Assembly (NCBI GenBank): GCA_902800585.1
Contig: CADCEW010000034.1
Span: 1-42,329, forward strand
Reading direction: 5' to 3'
Source of the DNA: an uncultured Prevotellaceae bacterium
GTDB taxonomy: Bacteria; Bacteroidota; Bacteroidia; Bacteroidales; Bacteroidaceae
DNA: 42,329 bases
The notes under the pieces are model-generated. The model was not told the DNA's origin, made no database searches, and saw only the letters and a program-made list of their open reading frames with translations. Below are positions 25,375 through 33,097 of this stretch, one piece after another. The translations under genes and the position numbers were made by a program. How positions within the stretch are numbered: position 1 is the stretch's first letter; each line of letters opens with the position of its first letter.

Positions 25375-27144
25375 CTACTTCACCTGTGCTCCGGAAACTT
25401 CATACAGCTTGCCGTTCTTCTTGATGATGAGCTTACCATCCCTGAAGAACTTGCCGTCCTTGAAGGACTTGCCGTCAGCAGCGCCAGATGCCTTTATCTC
25501 ATATATAGCGGTAGCGGTATATTCCACCCACTTAGTGCCGTCATAGGTCTTTGGAATCCAGCCCTTAGCCTTGGCAGCAGCCACTTGCTCAGCGGTCATC
25601 TCGTTCTGCTCGTTCTCGTTGTATATAACACGCAACATGCCATTGTCGCTGGAGATGACAGGCAGACTCTCAACAAGAGCATCCATCGCCGCACCCTTTA
25701 TTTGGTTTCGGTCTATCTCCAGATATTCCAGCAGCGTATTCTTCGACACATCGAGCGAGGTAAGCTGATTACCATGGCAGAACAGATCTGTCAGAGCCGT
25801 ATTCGTGGAAACATCAAGCGAGGAAAGCTGGTTGTCGTAGCAGAACAGTCCTGTTAGTGCCGTATTCGTTGAAACATCAAGCGAGGTAAGCTTATTGCCG
25901 TCGCAGTACAGCATTGTCAGTGCCGTATTCGTTGAAACATCAAGCGAGGTAAGCTGGTTATCGTAGCAGTACAGTCCTGTTAGTGCCGTATTCGTTGAAA
26001 CATCAAGCGAGGAAAGCTGGTTGTCGTAGCAACCCAAATATGTCAGTGCCGTATTCGTTGAAACATCAAGCGAGGTAAGCTGGTTATCGTAGCAGTACAG
26101 TCCTGTTAGTGCCGTATTCGTTGAAACATTAAGCGAGGTAAGCGCGTTGAAGGAGCAATCCAGCATTGTCAGTTCCGTATTCTTCGACACATCAAGTGAA
26201 GTAATCATATTGAATCCGCAATCCAAACTTGTCAGTGCCGTAAAGAACTCTATGCCTTTCAGACTCTCGACATCCATACTGGAAACGGAAATTTTCTTCA
26301 CCTCGGCTACCTCAGCATCCGTCAGCAATCCGTCAGTGCCATAGTCCTGATTTAAAAGATAAGTGCGGAATATCTCGTCGGGGAAATTCGCCTCGTCGTT
26401 GATGACGGCTACCACATTCTCTCGTGTCCAACCGCTTGGGATGCCTTCTGTGTTGTCAGCCTTCCACGCCACCGTCTTGTCTGCGGCAGTGAATATACCC
26501 TCTGCTGCAACACCGTCAAGCCAATCGACTGTGCAGTCGGTTGCGCTGATATCGGTGGCAAGGCACACCACAGAGGCAAGACTGGTGCAGCCACTGAACA
26601 TCTTGCCGTAGCAGCCTGTTGCCAGTTTGTCAGCAGGTAGCGCAGGAGCGGTAGTTAGACCGGTGCAGCCATTGAATATGGCGAAGTAGCACCTCTCGGC
26701 AAGCGTGGTGGCAGGCAACAGCAAGCCGCTGGCATCGGTCAGCGTAGTGTTACCATTGAACAATTCTGTGAAGGCATAGGTCTGCAGCGTAGTGGCGGTG
26801 GCATAGTTCTCCTCGTCAACGAGGCTCATGATGTTACCATAGGCTATACATCCTGCCGTGCCATCGGTAATGCAGGTGCCGTAATAGTTGGTAATATTGG
26901 TGCCGTCACCGTAGAACTGCACCTTGTCGCCGGCAGCGACATTGATTTCTATGTTACCGCTTATGGTGTTCTTAGCACCGCAGTTCAGCGAGTACTTCAT
27001 ACCGTCCTTAGGATCAGTCACAATGACGGTACCTTCCGTCGTGGCCTCTATCGTCAATGGAGTGCTAAGACTTGGTGCCTGAGCACGCATTCCTGTCACC
27101 ATTGCCATGAGTAACACGAGCATGTAAAGTTGTCTTCTTTTCAT
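25375..27144 (-). CDS. Exported leucine-rich-repeat protein
   Basis: 589 residues. A signal peptide (MKRRQLYMLVLLMAMVTGMRAQ) is followed by a beta-rich region (25-110) and BspA-like degenerate repeats (LFNGNTTLTDASGLLLP, IFNGCTGLTTAPALP, MFSGCTSLAS; about 125-195). From about residue 305 to 470 there are eight 21-residue repeats of the form LTxLxCxxNxLTSLDVSxNTA, five of them nearly identical in DNA. The C-terminus (DGKSFKDGKFFRDGKLIIKKNGKLYEV) is a short basic tail like those of Prevotella surface proteins. It probably binds host or bacterial surface ligands; the sorting route is not clear. Both the copy number and identity of the 63-bp repeats make it prone to length change. Confidence 0.85.
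   Translation of the reverse strand: MKRRQLYMLVLLMAMVTGMRAQAPSLSTPLTIEATTEGTVIVTDPKDGMKYSLNCGAKNTISGNIEINVAAGDKVQFYGDGTNITNYYGTCITDGTAGCIAYGNIMSLVDEENYATATTLQTYAFTELFNGNTTLTDASGLLLPATTLAERCYFAIFNGCTGLTTAPALPADKLATGCYGKMFSGCTSLASVVCLATDISATDCTVDWLDGVAAEGIFTAADKTVAWKADNTEGIPSGWTRENVVAVINDEANFPDEIFRTYLLNQDYGTDGLLTDAEVAEVKKISVSSMDVESLKGIEFFTALTSLDCGFNMITSLDVSKNTELTMLDCSFNALTSLNVSTNTALTGLYCYDNQLTSLDVSTNTALTYLGCYDNQLSSLDVSTNTALTGLYCYDNQLTSLDVSTNTALTMLYCDGNKLTSLDVSTNTALTGLFCYDNQLSSLDVSTNTALTDLFCHGNQLTSLDVSKNTLLEYLEIDRNQIKGAAMDALVESLPVISSDNGMLRVIYNENEQNEMTAEQVAAAKAKGWIPKTYDGTKWVEYTATAIYEIKASGAADGKSFKDGKFFRDGKLIIKKNGKLYEVSGAQVK
25738..26230 (-). repeat. 63-bp tandem repeats inside the LRR gene (about 8 units)
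   Basis: Eight 63-bp units code for the 21-residue LRRs. Units 3-7 counted from the N-terminus are near-identical in nucleotides (recurring AACATCAAGCGAGGTAAGCT on the plus strand), while the outer units diverge. This points to recent internal expansion. Confidence 0.85.
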
Positions 27145-27205
27145 AATTCCATGTTTTTTGATTTGTATGTCTAATATATCATATTTATTTCAGGATTTTC
27201 ATAAT

Positions 27206-27302
27206 AAAAATACAGTAATACAGTAAATAATAAAGTTATCACGTACGTATTATACGCACGTACGCGCAGAGTTTAAAAAAACTACTGTATTACTGTATTT
27301 TT
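27206..27302. repeat. 97-bp inverted-repeat element in the LRR leader
   Basis: A perfect 20-bp inverted repeat, AAAAATACAGTAATACAGTA at 27206-27225 and its complement at 27283-27302, encloses 57 bp. The centre has two CACGTACG direct repeats (27240-27247 and 27257-27264) around a TATTATA core. The element lies between the LRR promoter (27331-27363) and start codon (27144), so it would be in the 5' UTR as a long hairpin. It has no coding capacity and no clear target-site duplication. Confidence 0.75.
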
Positions 27303-27330
27303 CTGTATTGCTGGTTTTTTCTTCATGGGT

Positions 27331-27363
27331 GCAAAGATAATAAAGATCGGGCAGAAAAACAAA
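27331..27363 (-). promoter_or_regulatory. Promoter of the LRR gene
   Basis: On the minus strand TTTG (27363-27360), a 20-nt spacer and TATCTTTGC (27339-27331). The resulting leader is about 180 nt, unusually long for this window, and includes the inverted-repeat element. The rest of the 440-bp gap at 27145-27584 holds this element, the two divergent promoters and nothing else I can identify. Confidence 0.75.
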
Positions 27364-27549
27364 TATCTCCGGATATTTTTTAGATAGGCGGTGGTAAACT
27401 GATATTTGTCACGACTCAGCAGAGGAAAATCAAGTTTTTCCCTGTATTCGCTACCTTAAAATGTGGTTTTCTTCTCACTAATTAGATAAATTTCTCACGT
27501 TCGACAAAAGAAATATATTACTTTTGTTCTCACTTAATCGAATTTTTCG

Positions 27550-27558
27550 TAATTTTGC
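27550..27558 (+). promoter_or_regulatory. -7 promoter element of the aminotransferase-permease operon
   Basis: TAATTTTGC matches the -7 consensus, 26 nt before the ATG. A TTTTG at 27522-27526 is slightly far (23 nt) for an ideal -33 box. Confidence 0.6.
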
Positions 27559-27584
27559 ACACGATTTACGTAAATTAGAGAATA

Positions 27585-28784
27585 ATGCCGGAAATATCTG
27601 TTCGTGGACTGGAGATGCCCGAATCACCGATTCGTAAACTTGCACCTCTTGCCGCTGCTGCCAAGAAAAGGGGTACGAAAGTGTACCACCTAAACATTGG
27701 ACAGCCCGACCTGCCAACCCCACAGGTGGGTCTTGATGCTTTGAAACAAATCGATCGTACCATTCTCGAATACTCACCCTCACAGGGTTATCTGAGTTAT
27801 CGCGAGAAGTTGGTCAGTTATTACGCGAAATATAATATCAATGTCACTGCGGATGATATCATTATCACCAGTGGCGGTAGTGAGGCGGTACTGTTCGCCT
27901 TCCTGTCGTGTCTGAATCCTGGTGACGAGATTATTGTGCCTGAACCAGCCTATGCCAACTATATGGCGTTCGCTATCTCTGCAGGTGCGAAGATTCGTAC
28001 TATTGCCACAACGATTGACGAAGGTTTTTCTCTGCCGAAGGTGGAGAAATTTGAGGAACTCATCAATGACCGCACACGTGCTATCATGATCTGCAATCCC
28101 AACAACCCGACGGGCTATCTCTATACGCGTCGCGAGATGAATCAGATACGCGACCTTGTAAAGAAATACGACTTGTATCTCTTCTCTGACGAGGTGTATC
28201 GTGAATATATCTATACGGGCTCACCTTATATCTCTGCCTGTCACTTGGAAGGCATTGAGCAGAATGTCATCCTGATTGACTCCGTCTCGAAGCGTTATTC
28301 GGAGTGTGGTATCCGTATCGGTGCCTTGATCACGAAGAATGCTGAGGTACGAAAAGCAGTGATGAAGTTCTGTCAGGCACGTCTCTCCCCTCCCCTTATC
28401 GGTCAGATTGTCGCCGAGGCTTCGTTGGATGCGCCTGAAGAGTACTATCGTGATGTCTATGACGAGTATGTAGAGCGTCGTAAGTGTCTGATAGACGGAC
28501 TTAATCGTATTCCTGGCGTCTACTCTCCCATCCCTATGGGGGCTTTCTATACCGTTGCAAAACTACCTGTCGACGATGCCGAGCGGTTCTGTCGCTGGTG
28601 CCTTGCAGACTTCAACTATGAAGGTGAGACGGTGATGATGGCTCCTGCTGCTGGTTTCTATACCACTCCTGGTGCAGGCATCAATCAGGTACGTATCGCC
28701 TATGTGCTGAAACAAGAGGATTTGGAGCGCGCGCTCTTCATTCTTCAGAAAGCATTGGAAGCCTATCCTGGAAGAGTGGAATGA
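27585..28784 (+). CDS. Class I/II PLP-dependent aminotransferase (aspartate-aminotransferase-like)
   Basis: 399 residues, fold-type I. Features: GQPDLPTPQ near the N-terminus, YSPSQGYLSYREKL, TSGGSEA (cofactor phosphate contact), NPNNPTG (171-177), SDEVYREYIY (Asp202/Tyr205) and DSVSKRYSECGIRIG with the Schiff-base Lys at 236. The expected RI-x-YVL substrate-Arg segment is near the end. It transfers amino groups, most likely aspartate or a similar substrate to 2-oxoglutarate. The exact substrate is not set by sequence alone. Its stop overlaps the start of the FtsX-like permease by 4 bp (ATGA). Confidence 0.9.
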   Translation: MPEISVRGLEMPESPIRKLAPLAAAAKKRGTKVYHLNIGQPDLPTPQVGLDALKQIDRTILEYSPSQGYLSYREKLVSYYAKYNINVTADDIIITSGGSEAVLFAFLSCLNPGDEIIVPEPAYANYMAFAISAGAKIRTIATTIDEGFSLPKVEKFEELINDRTRAIMICNPNNPTGYLYTRREMNQIRDLVKKYDLYLFSDEVYREYIYTGSPYISACHLEGIEQNVILIDSVSKRYSECGIRIGALITKNAEVRKAVMKFCQARLSPPLIGQIVAEASLDAPEEYYRDVYDEYVERRKCLIDGLNRIPGVYSPIPMGAFYTVAKLPVDDAERFCRWCLADFNYEGETVMMAPAAGFYTTPGAGINQVRIAYVLKQEDLERALFILQKALEAYPGRVE

Positions 28785-29992
28785 ATTTTCCGTTTTTCAT
28801 TGCCCGCAGAATCTATTCTGATAGTGGCGACCACCGAAAAGTGAGCCGCCCAGCTATCCGCATCGCTACCATTGGTGTCGCTATTGGACTGGCGGTAATG
28901 ATTATCACGGTATCGGTTGTCTTGGGCTTCAAGCATTCTATCCGCGACAAAGCAGTGGGCTTCGGTAGTCATATCCAAGTAGAAAGTTTCATCTCTGCCC
29001 AGAGTGGCACTCCCTATCCTGTCTGCATGGACGACTCGCTAATGAAGGTATTAAAGGACATTCCAGGAGTGCGCCATGTGGAACGTTATGCTATCATACA
29101 AGGTATCCTGAAAACTGACAGCAATTTCCTTGGCGTCGTACTTAAAGGTGTTGGAGAGGAATATGATACCCGATTCCTACGAGACAACCTCATAGACGGA
29201 AAGATTCCTGCTTTTTCCAGCAAGAAGAGTTCATACCAACTACTTATCTCCAAGATGATTGCCAACAAGTTGGGACTTACCGTCGGCGACCGTGTCTTTG
29301 CCTATTTTATCAGTTATGATAATGTAAGGGCTCGTAAGTTCACTATTGCAGGCATCTATGAGACGAATATGCGACAGTTCGACCAGGCATTATGCTTCAC
29401 TGACCTGCCTGTTCCTGTGAAGCTCAACAAATGGAATGACGACGAGTGTAATGGCGCAGAACTGTTGGTAAAGGACTTCAGTCTGTTGAAAGCAACGTCG
29501 GAACAGGTCATTGAACGCGTCAATCGCCATACTGACCACAACGGTGAGATACTCACTTCTCACACTATTCAGGAGTCTTATCCGCAGATATTCTCGTGGC
29601 TCTCACTACTTGACATCAACGTATGGATCATCCTTGCCCTGATGGTCTGTGTAGCAGGCTTCACTATGATTAGCGGACTGCTCATCATTATCCTTGAACG
29701 TACCCAAATGATCGGATTACTGAAGGCATTGGGAGCACGTAATAAAAGTGTGCGCCACACCTTCCTGTGGTTTGCTGTCTTCATTGTCGGACAGGGCTTG
29801 CTCTGGGGCAATATCATCGGCATCGGTATCATCCTGTTGCAGCAACACTATGGTTTCATCCAACTCGACCCTGCCAACTACTACGTCAGCACGGCACCGA
29901 TGGAACTCAACATCCCTTTGATTATCCCCAAACGATTGTTCGGAAGCTTCCTCTTAATTTTTACATTTTTAAATTTTTACATTGTCCCTTAG
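28781..29992 (+). CDS. FtsX/LolC-E-type ABC permease with an altered C-terminus
   Basis: 403 residues. An N-terminal RPAIRIATIGVAIGLAVMIITVSVV transmembrane helix is followed by a large periplasmic MacB-like domain, then helices at NVWIILALMVCVAGFTMISGLL and FLWFAVFIVGQGLLWGNIIGI with the conserved GLLKALGA loop between them. This fits lipoprotein-releasing or MacB-like permeases. Family members end with a fourth helix and a cytosolic P-x-x-x-(I/M)RYE-type tail. Here, after NIPLII, the chain becomes PKRLFGSFLLIFTFLNFYIVP, encoded by T-rich repeats, so the native last roughly 40 residues are lost. The protein may be inactive. No ATPase gene is adjacent. Confidence 0.8.
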   Translation: MNFPFFIARRIYSDSGDHRKVSRPAIRIATIGVAIGLAVMIITVSVVLGFKHSIRDKAVGFGSHIQVESFISAQSGTPYPVCMDDSLMKVLKDIPGVRHVERYAIIQGILKTDSNFLGVVLKGVGEEYDTRFLRDNLIDGKIPAFSSKKSSYQLLISKMIANKLGLTVGDRVFAYFISYDNVRARKFTIAGIYETNMRQFDQALCFTDLPVPVKLNKWNDDECNGAELLVKDFSLLKATSEQVIERVNRHTDHNGEILTSHTIQESYPQIFSWLSLLDINVWIILALMVCVAGFTMISGLLIIILERTQMIGLLKALGARNKSVRHTFLWFAVFIVGQGLLWGNIIGIGIILLQQHYGFIQLDPANYYVSTAPMELNIPLIIPKRLFGSFLLIFTFLNFYIVP

Positions 29993-30058
29993 TCCTTAAC
30001 CTACTAAGCTATAAGCTACTAAACTGTCTCTAAACTTTAAACGCTAAACTTTAAACTT
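29953..30058. repeat. Mixed heptamer and T-rich repeat tract ending the FtsX-like gene
   Basis: A T-rich tract at about 29953-29983 (ATTTTTACATTTTTAAATTT and onwards) codes for the last hydrophobic residues of the permease. It is followed by TAAGCTA units and by four perfect-length heptamers TAAACTT TAAACGC TAAACTT TAAACTT at 30031-30058. The tract joins the truncated permease to the 3' end of the broken SDR gene. Confidence 0.75.
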
Positions 30059-30114
30059 TATCGTCAACTGTCTCATGACAAGTATCTGTCCCTGCGTCAT
30101 TCGCGGTTTTTTCT

Positions 30115-30597
30115 TCAATTTTGCAAGCTTATTGCACAAATATTGGCGATATCCAGAGGATTACCGACACGTCCGACGGGCTGTTGAACGGCATCGGAGC
30201 CTTCATAGACGGTGTAGGCAGTGTCTATCCAGCCTGGTGAAATAGAGTTGACACGGACACGTCCGGCAAGGCTGACGGCCAGGGCATGAGTCAGTGCTCC
30301 TACGCTCATGGCATACTGGAACTCCTCATAGCTGCACGCATCGATACCTTTCATCAGCGGCAGGGCATTGTTGATGAGATAGTCCACATGGCCGTGTTTC
30401 GCAATGACCTCCTATGCAAACTGTTCCAAAGTCTGCTTGTCGGCAATGTCGCCCACAAAGTGGTCGCCCTCCTGCTTATCTATGACACAGACCTGCGCTC
30501 CAGCCTTTCGAAACTCCTCAGAAATGCAGCGGCCAATGCCCTGTACTCCACCTGTCACGACAGCAACCTTGTCTATGAAATATTCCATATCTTCCAT
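30115..30597 (-). pseudogene. Short-chain dehydrogenase/reductase, inactivated
   Basis: The start MEDMEYFIDKVAVVTGGVQGIGRCI carries the TGxxxGIG cofactor loop. After EQFA a TAG (30414-30412) interrupts the frame, which otherwise continues as EVIAKHGHVDYLINNA. At 30295-30300 SVG joins directly to ALTHALAVSLAG: in intact SDRs about 50 residues lie here, including the catalytic Ser and YxxxK. The NSISPGWIDT and VGNPLDIAN segments follow, then eight unrelated residues and a stop. One nonsense mutation, one in-frame deletion of the active site and a lost C-terminus make this a clear pseudogene. It begins 2 bp after the stop of the secreted hydrolase, so it was in that operon. Confidence 0.88.
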
Positions 30598-30599
30598 TG

Positions 30600-32051
30600 T
30601 TATCTTGCTTGCTTCATCAATTGGCGCATGTCCTTATCGCTGACGGCGTAGGTGTAGATGCGGAAGTCGGCGACGTCGGTCTGCGTCAGGTATTTGGCAC
30701 CACGGAAGGGGGCACGGCCAATCCAGCAATTCGCAGGAGTGTCCTTGAAGATTTCGGCAAGGATGGGCATGCGGTCGTTGCGTCCGATGAGCTTGCCGTC
30801 GATGAAGAGTTCGCCCTTGTGGCCATGCTGGCGATAGAGGGCATGATGCCAAACGTCGCGACGGGGCTTGTCACCAGTCCTGATGATTTCCTCGTGCTCA
30901 TAACCACCGGTGGAGGTCTCGAAACGTTGTTCGTTCAGGCGCATGGCCATATAGGGGCCTTCATGGGCGCTATTCTCGGCCAATGCGGAGAAGGCGAAGA
31001 GAAAATGGCCGTAGCCGTCGAGGTCATTCTCTGAGCAGACTTTGTATCTGACGAACACCGTAAAGTCGTGAAGCTGACTGATCATTGCACCAGTTTCTGC
31101 CGTGAGGTCGTAATAGCCGTTGTTCGTTCCCAGATGGAGAACGCCATCGTCAATGCGAGCATCGCGTCTAACATATTCTTTCTGCCAGGCGAAGCGGTAC
31201 TCTGCCTGTCGCTCGGACTTGATGGTCGGCACAGGCAAGGCCGAGGTCATTTTGGCGGTAATCCTGCGAATATGGTCCTTCAGGATTTTGTAGGCGGGCT
31301 GTGGCATGGCGCCGTGGTCGTAGCCCTGCATCTCATAGAGCGTCACGTCCTTGTGGCCTGCAAGTTTCAGCATGCGCCAGAAGTAGGCCTGCTCCTCATA
31401 GCGTCCAAAGAGTTCCAGTTCGCGGTCACCAGAGATGATGACGATGGGTGGCGCGTCGGCACGGACGTAGGTGAGCGGGGCGTACTGGTCGATAGTGGCC
31501 TGCAAAGGTGGGATGCCCTGCTGCTTACGTATATTATAATGTGTGACGCACTGGCCGCTGAACGGAACGAGGGCCGCGAGCGAGTCGGCATCGACGCCGT
31601 ACTTCGCCAGCCAGCGCTTGTCGAGTCCGATGATGTCGAGCAGATAACCACCCGCTGAGTGGCCGGCCACGAATATCTTACGCTTACTGCCATTATATTT
31701 CGCGATGTTCTTGTACGTCCAGGCCACGACTGCCGCGGCATCATCGAGAATATCGTCGATGGGAGCCTTGGGCAGCAGACGGTAGTTGGCTGCGACAACC
31801 GCGAGACCGCTGTTCTTCAGCTGCGGGTCGATATGTTTTTCGCCGCCCTCGATGCCGCCGCCGTGGAACCAGACAACGACAGGCGCGTCCTGGGCATTTG
31901 TCGGATAATACACATCGAGCTTACAGCGCTCCTGGGCATAGCCCTCTGCCGCCTCGCGATACGGGATGTCGTTCACTTGATTGTACTGCGCCCGTGCAAT
32001 GGTCGTGCAAAACAAGAGCGCAATGGTGAAGAAAAAGCTTTTATTCGTCAT
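30600..32051 (-). CDS. Secreted alpha/beta-hydrolase (BD-FAE-like esterase) with C-terminal LamG-like domain
   Basis: 483 residues. A signal peptide (MTNKSFFFTIALLFCTTIARAQ) precedes an alpha/beta-hydrolase: oxyanion HGGG (63-66), nucleophile Ser132 in GHSAGG, an acid at SGDRELE (Asp209 region) and His246 in YDHGAMP. From about residue 300 a concanavalin A/LamG-like domain follows (FTVFVRYKV; GELFIDGKLIGRNDRMP; FRIYTYAVSDKDM). BD-FAE-like enzymes of Bacteroidetes are often carbohydrate (feruloyl/acetyl-xylan) esterases, and a xylanase stump lies divergently upstream. The gene is intact and visibly more GC-rich than neighbours such as the DUF4270 and carB genes. Confidence 0.85.
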   Translation of the reverse strand: MTNKSFFFTIALLFCTTIARAQYNQVNDIPYREAAEGYAQERCKLDVYYPTNAQDAPVVVWFHGGGIEGGEKHIDPQLKNSGLAVVAANYRLLPKAPIDDILDDAAAVVAWTYKNIAKYNGSKRKIFVAGHSAGGYLLDIIGLDKRWLAKYGVDADSLAALVPFSGQCVTHYNIRKQQGIPPLQATIDQYAPLTYVRADAPPIVIISGDRELELFGRYEEQAYFWRMLKLAGHKDVTLYEMQGYDHGAMPQPAYKILKDHIRRITAKMTSALPVPTIKSERQAEYRFAWQKEYVRRDARIDDGVLHLGTNNGYYDLTAETGAMISQLHDFTVFVRYKVCSENDLDGYGHFLFAFSALAENSAHEGPYMAMRLNEQRFETSTGGYEHEEIIRTGDKPRRDVWHHALYRQHGHKGELFIDGKLIGRNDRMPILAEIFKDTPANCWIGRAPFRGAKYLTQTDVADFRIYTYAVSDKDMRQLMKQAR

Positions 32052-32101
32052 GTCGTTTAGTTTTTATTGTTGTTCCTTATTAATTAATCAGAAAACTTGT
32101 G

Positions 32102-32140
32102 GCAAATATAGCAATAATTCCGCAATTATTTGTATCTTTG
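32102..32140. promoter_or_regulatory. Divergent -7 elements of the esterase and the xylanase stump
   Basis: On the minus strand TATATTTGC (32110-32102) faces the esterase; on the plus strand TATCTTTG (32133-32140) faces the GH10 stump. Both fit TAnnTTTG. Neither has a clear TTTG at -33. Confidence 0.55.
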
Positions 32141-32202
32141 CCGATAGATTTAATATGATTTGTGAAATCGTATATTGTTTCATTCCTAAAACCAACACAA
32201 AG

Positions 32203-32520
32203 ATGAAAGCAAGAAGAATGAGTATTTTGACCGTGCTGCTCACCGTGTGTGCAGCAACGATGGCACAGGGGCTGAAAGATGCCTACAAAGACTACTTCTT
32301 GATTGGCGTGGCCGTCAACCAGCGAAACGTGACAAACGCCAAGCAGCAGGCACTCATCAGGCGCGAGTTCAACTCGATGACTGCCGAGAACGACATGAAG
32401 CCCGAACCGACAGAACCTCGTCAGGGACAATTCAACTGGGAGGGCGCTGACCGCATTGCCAACTTCGCCCGCCAGAACGGTATCAAGCTGCGTGGAAACT
32501 GTTGCCGCCTATTTCGATGA
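32203..32520 (+). pseudogene. GH10 endo-xylanase N-terminal stump
   Basis: MKARRMSILTVLLTVCAATMAQ is a signal peptide. Then GLKDAYKDYFLIGVAVN, FNSMTAENDMKPEPTEPRQG, FNWEGADRIANFARQNGIKLRG match the first beta-alpha units of glycoside hydrolase family 10 (MTxENxMK is diagnostic). In GH10 the next residues would be HxLVWHxQ. Here the DNA switches at about 32491-32497 to a uridine phosphorylase fragment and the frame ends nine residues later. Both catalytic glutamates of a real GH10 lie beyond the break, so this is a non-functional stump retaining its promoter. Confidence 0.88.
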
Positions 32521-32645
32521 GAAAGAGTGTGAGGTGTGCAGTCGTGAGTTCCATGCCATCACAGGCACCTATCAAGACAAGCGTATCACGGTACAGTCGA
32601 CAGGTATCGGATGCGATAATATTGATATCGTCCTGAATGAACTCA
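32492..32645 (+). pseudogene. udp: Uridine phosphorylase internal fragment
   Basis: In a frame different from the xylanase stump, VETVAAYFDEKECE, VCSREFHAITGTYQDKRITV and QSTGIGCDNIDIVLNEL read like the N-terminal part of Bacteroidetes uridine phosphorylase, in which GDPGRVxxVA, SREFHTVTG and STGIGxDNIDIVxNEL are conserved. The start codon and glycine-rich loop on the left, and everything after NEL (the larger part of the enzyme) are missing. The left joint shares about five bases (GTGGA) with the xylanase reading, suggesting a deletion or rearrangement through short homology. Confidence 0.8.
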
Positions 32646-32712
32646 TTTTGAGGGTAGTTGTCACCTGACATTTGCAGATTTTTGTAGATGTTTGCATTGC
32701 ACTGATTTCATT

Positions 32713-32751
32713 ATATTATCATGCCTGCACTAAAGCAGGTTTTGATAATAT
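32713..32751. promoter_or_regulatory. Hairpin at the start of the HTH ORF
   Basis: ATATTATCA (32713-32721) pairs with TGATAATAT (32743-32751), with inner CCTGC/GCAGG stems and a six-base loop. It overlaps the ATG at 32750. It may control translation or be the end of a former mobile element; no T-run follows. Confidence 0.45.
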
Positions 32752-32905
32752 GATATACAATAACAAGAAACACTTCTACGATCCTTACGATAGTTTGGAC
32801 GCAGAATGGAAAGCAAGACTCTCTCATGAGATGCTTTCCGTAGGAGAAGCGGCGCGTATATCAGGATTCAGCCGCCAGTACATTAACAGAACTATGCCAA
32901 GATGA
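32750..32905 (+). CDS. Small helix-turn-helix protein, possibly frameshifted at its end
   Basis: 51 residues; MLSVGEAARISGFSRQYINRTM is an HTH of the MerR/excisionase type (SVGEAARISGFSRQYI). The frame ends at TGA 32905. The next frame carries ATGACTTCTAGG onwards, coding MTSRKMIEAIVKIE and a TAG at 32946. This could be the original end of the protein after a one-base frameshift, or a separate peptide. The gene lies in a zone of decayed genes, and I do not recognise its regulon. Confidence 0.5.
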   Translation: MIYNNKKHFYDPYDSLDAEWKARLSHEMLSVGEAARISGFSRQYINRTMPR

Positions 32906-32961
32906 CTTCTAGGAAAATGATTGAGGCTATTGTGAAGATCGAATAGTACAATTCTGAGAAA

Positions 32962-32992
32962 AATCGGCGGTAATTTTAGTTTACTGCCGATT
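32962..32992. terminator. Hairpin terminator after the HTH ORF
   Basis: AATCGGCGGTAA and TTACTGCCGATT form a 12-bp stem with one G-T pair and a 7-nt loop, followed by ATATAATC. It could serve either strand; the ABC operon on the minus strand ends 106 bp further on. The rest of 32993-33097 shows nothing I can identify. Confidence 0.6.
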
Positions 32993-33097
32993 ATATAATC
33001 CAGAAATACAGAACACATTAGCGTTCAGTGGAGATTCACACATGCCAAGACATCTACATAGAACAAATAATTGTCACAAAGATCTGCAGCATCAACC

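Noticed and set aside
25738..26230. Regular repeats that could be mistaken for a CRISPR array
   Set aside because: The period is 63 bp with no spacer variation, and it translates into 21-residue LRR units in one long open frame.
30600..32051. Long open frames on the plus strand opposite the esterase
   Set aside because: They are shadows caused by the high G+C of the minus-strand gene; none shows a signal, motif or promoter.
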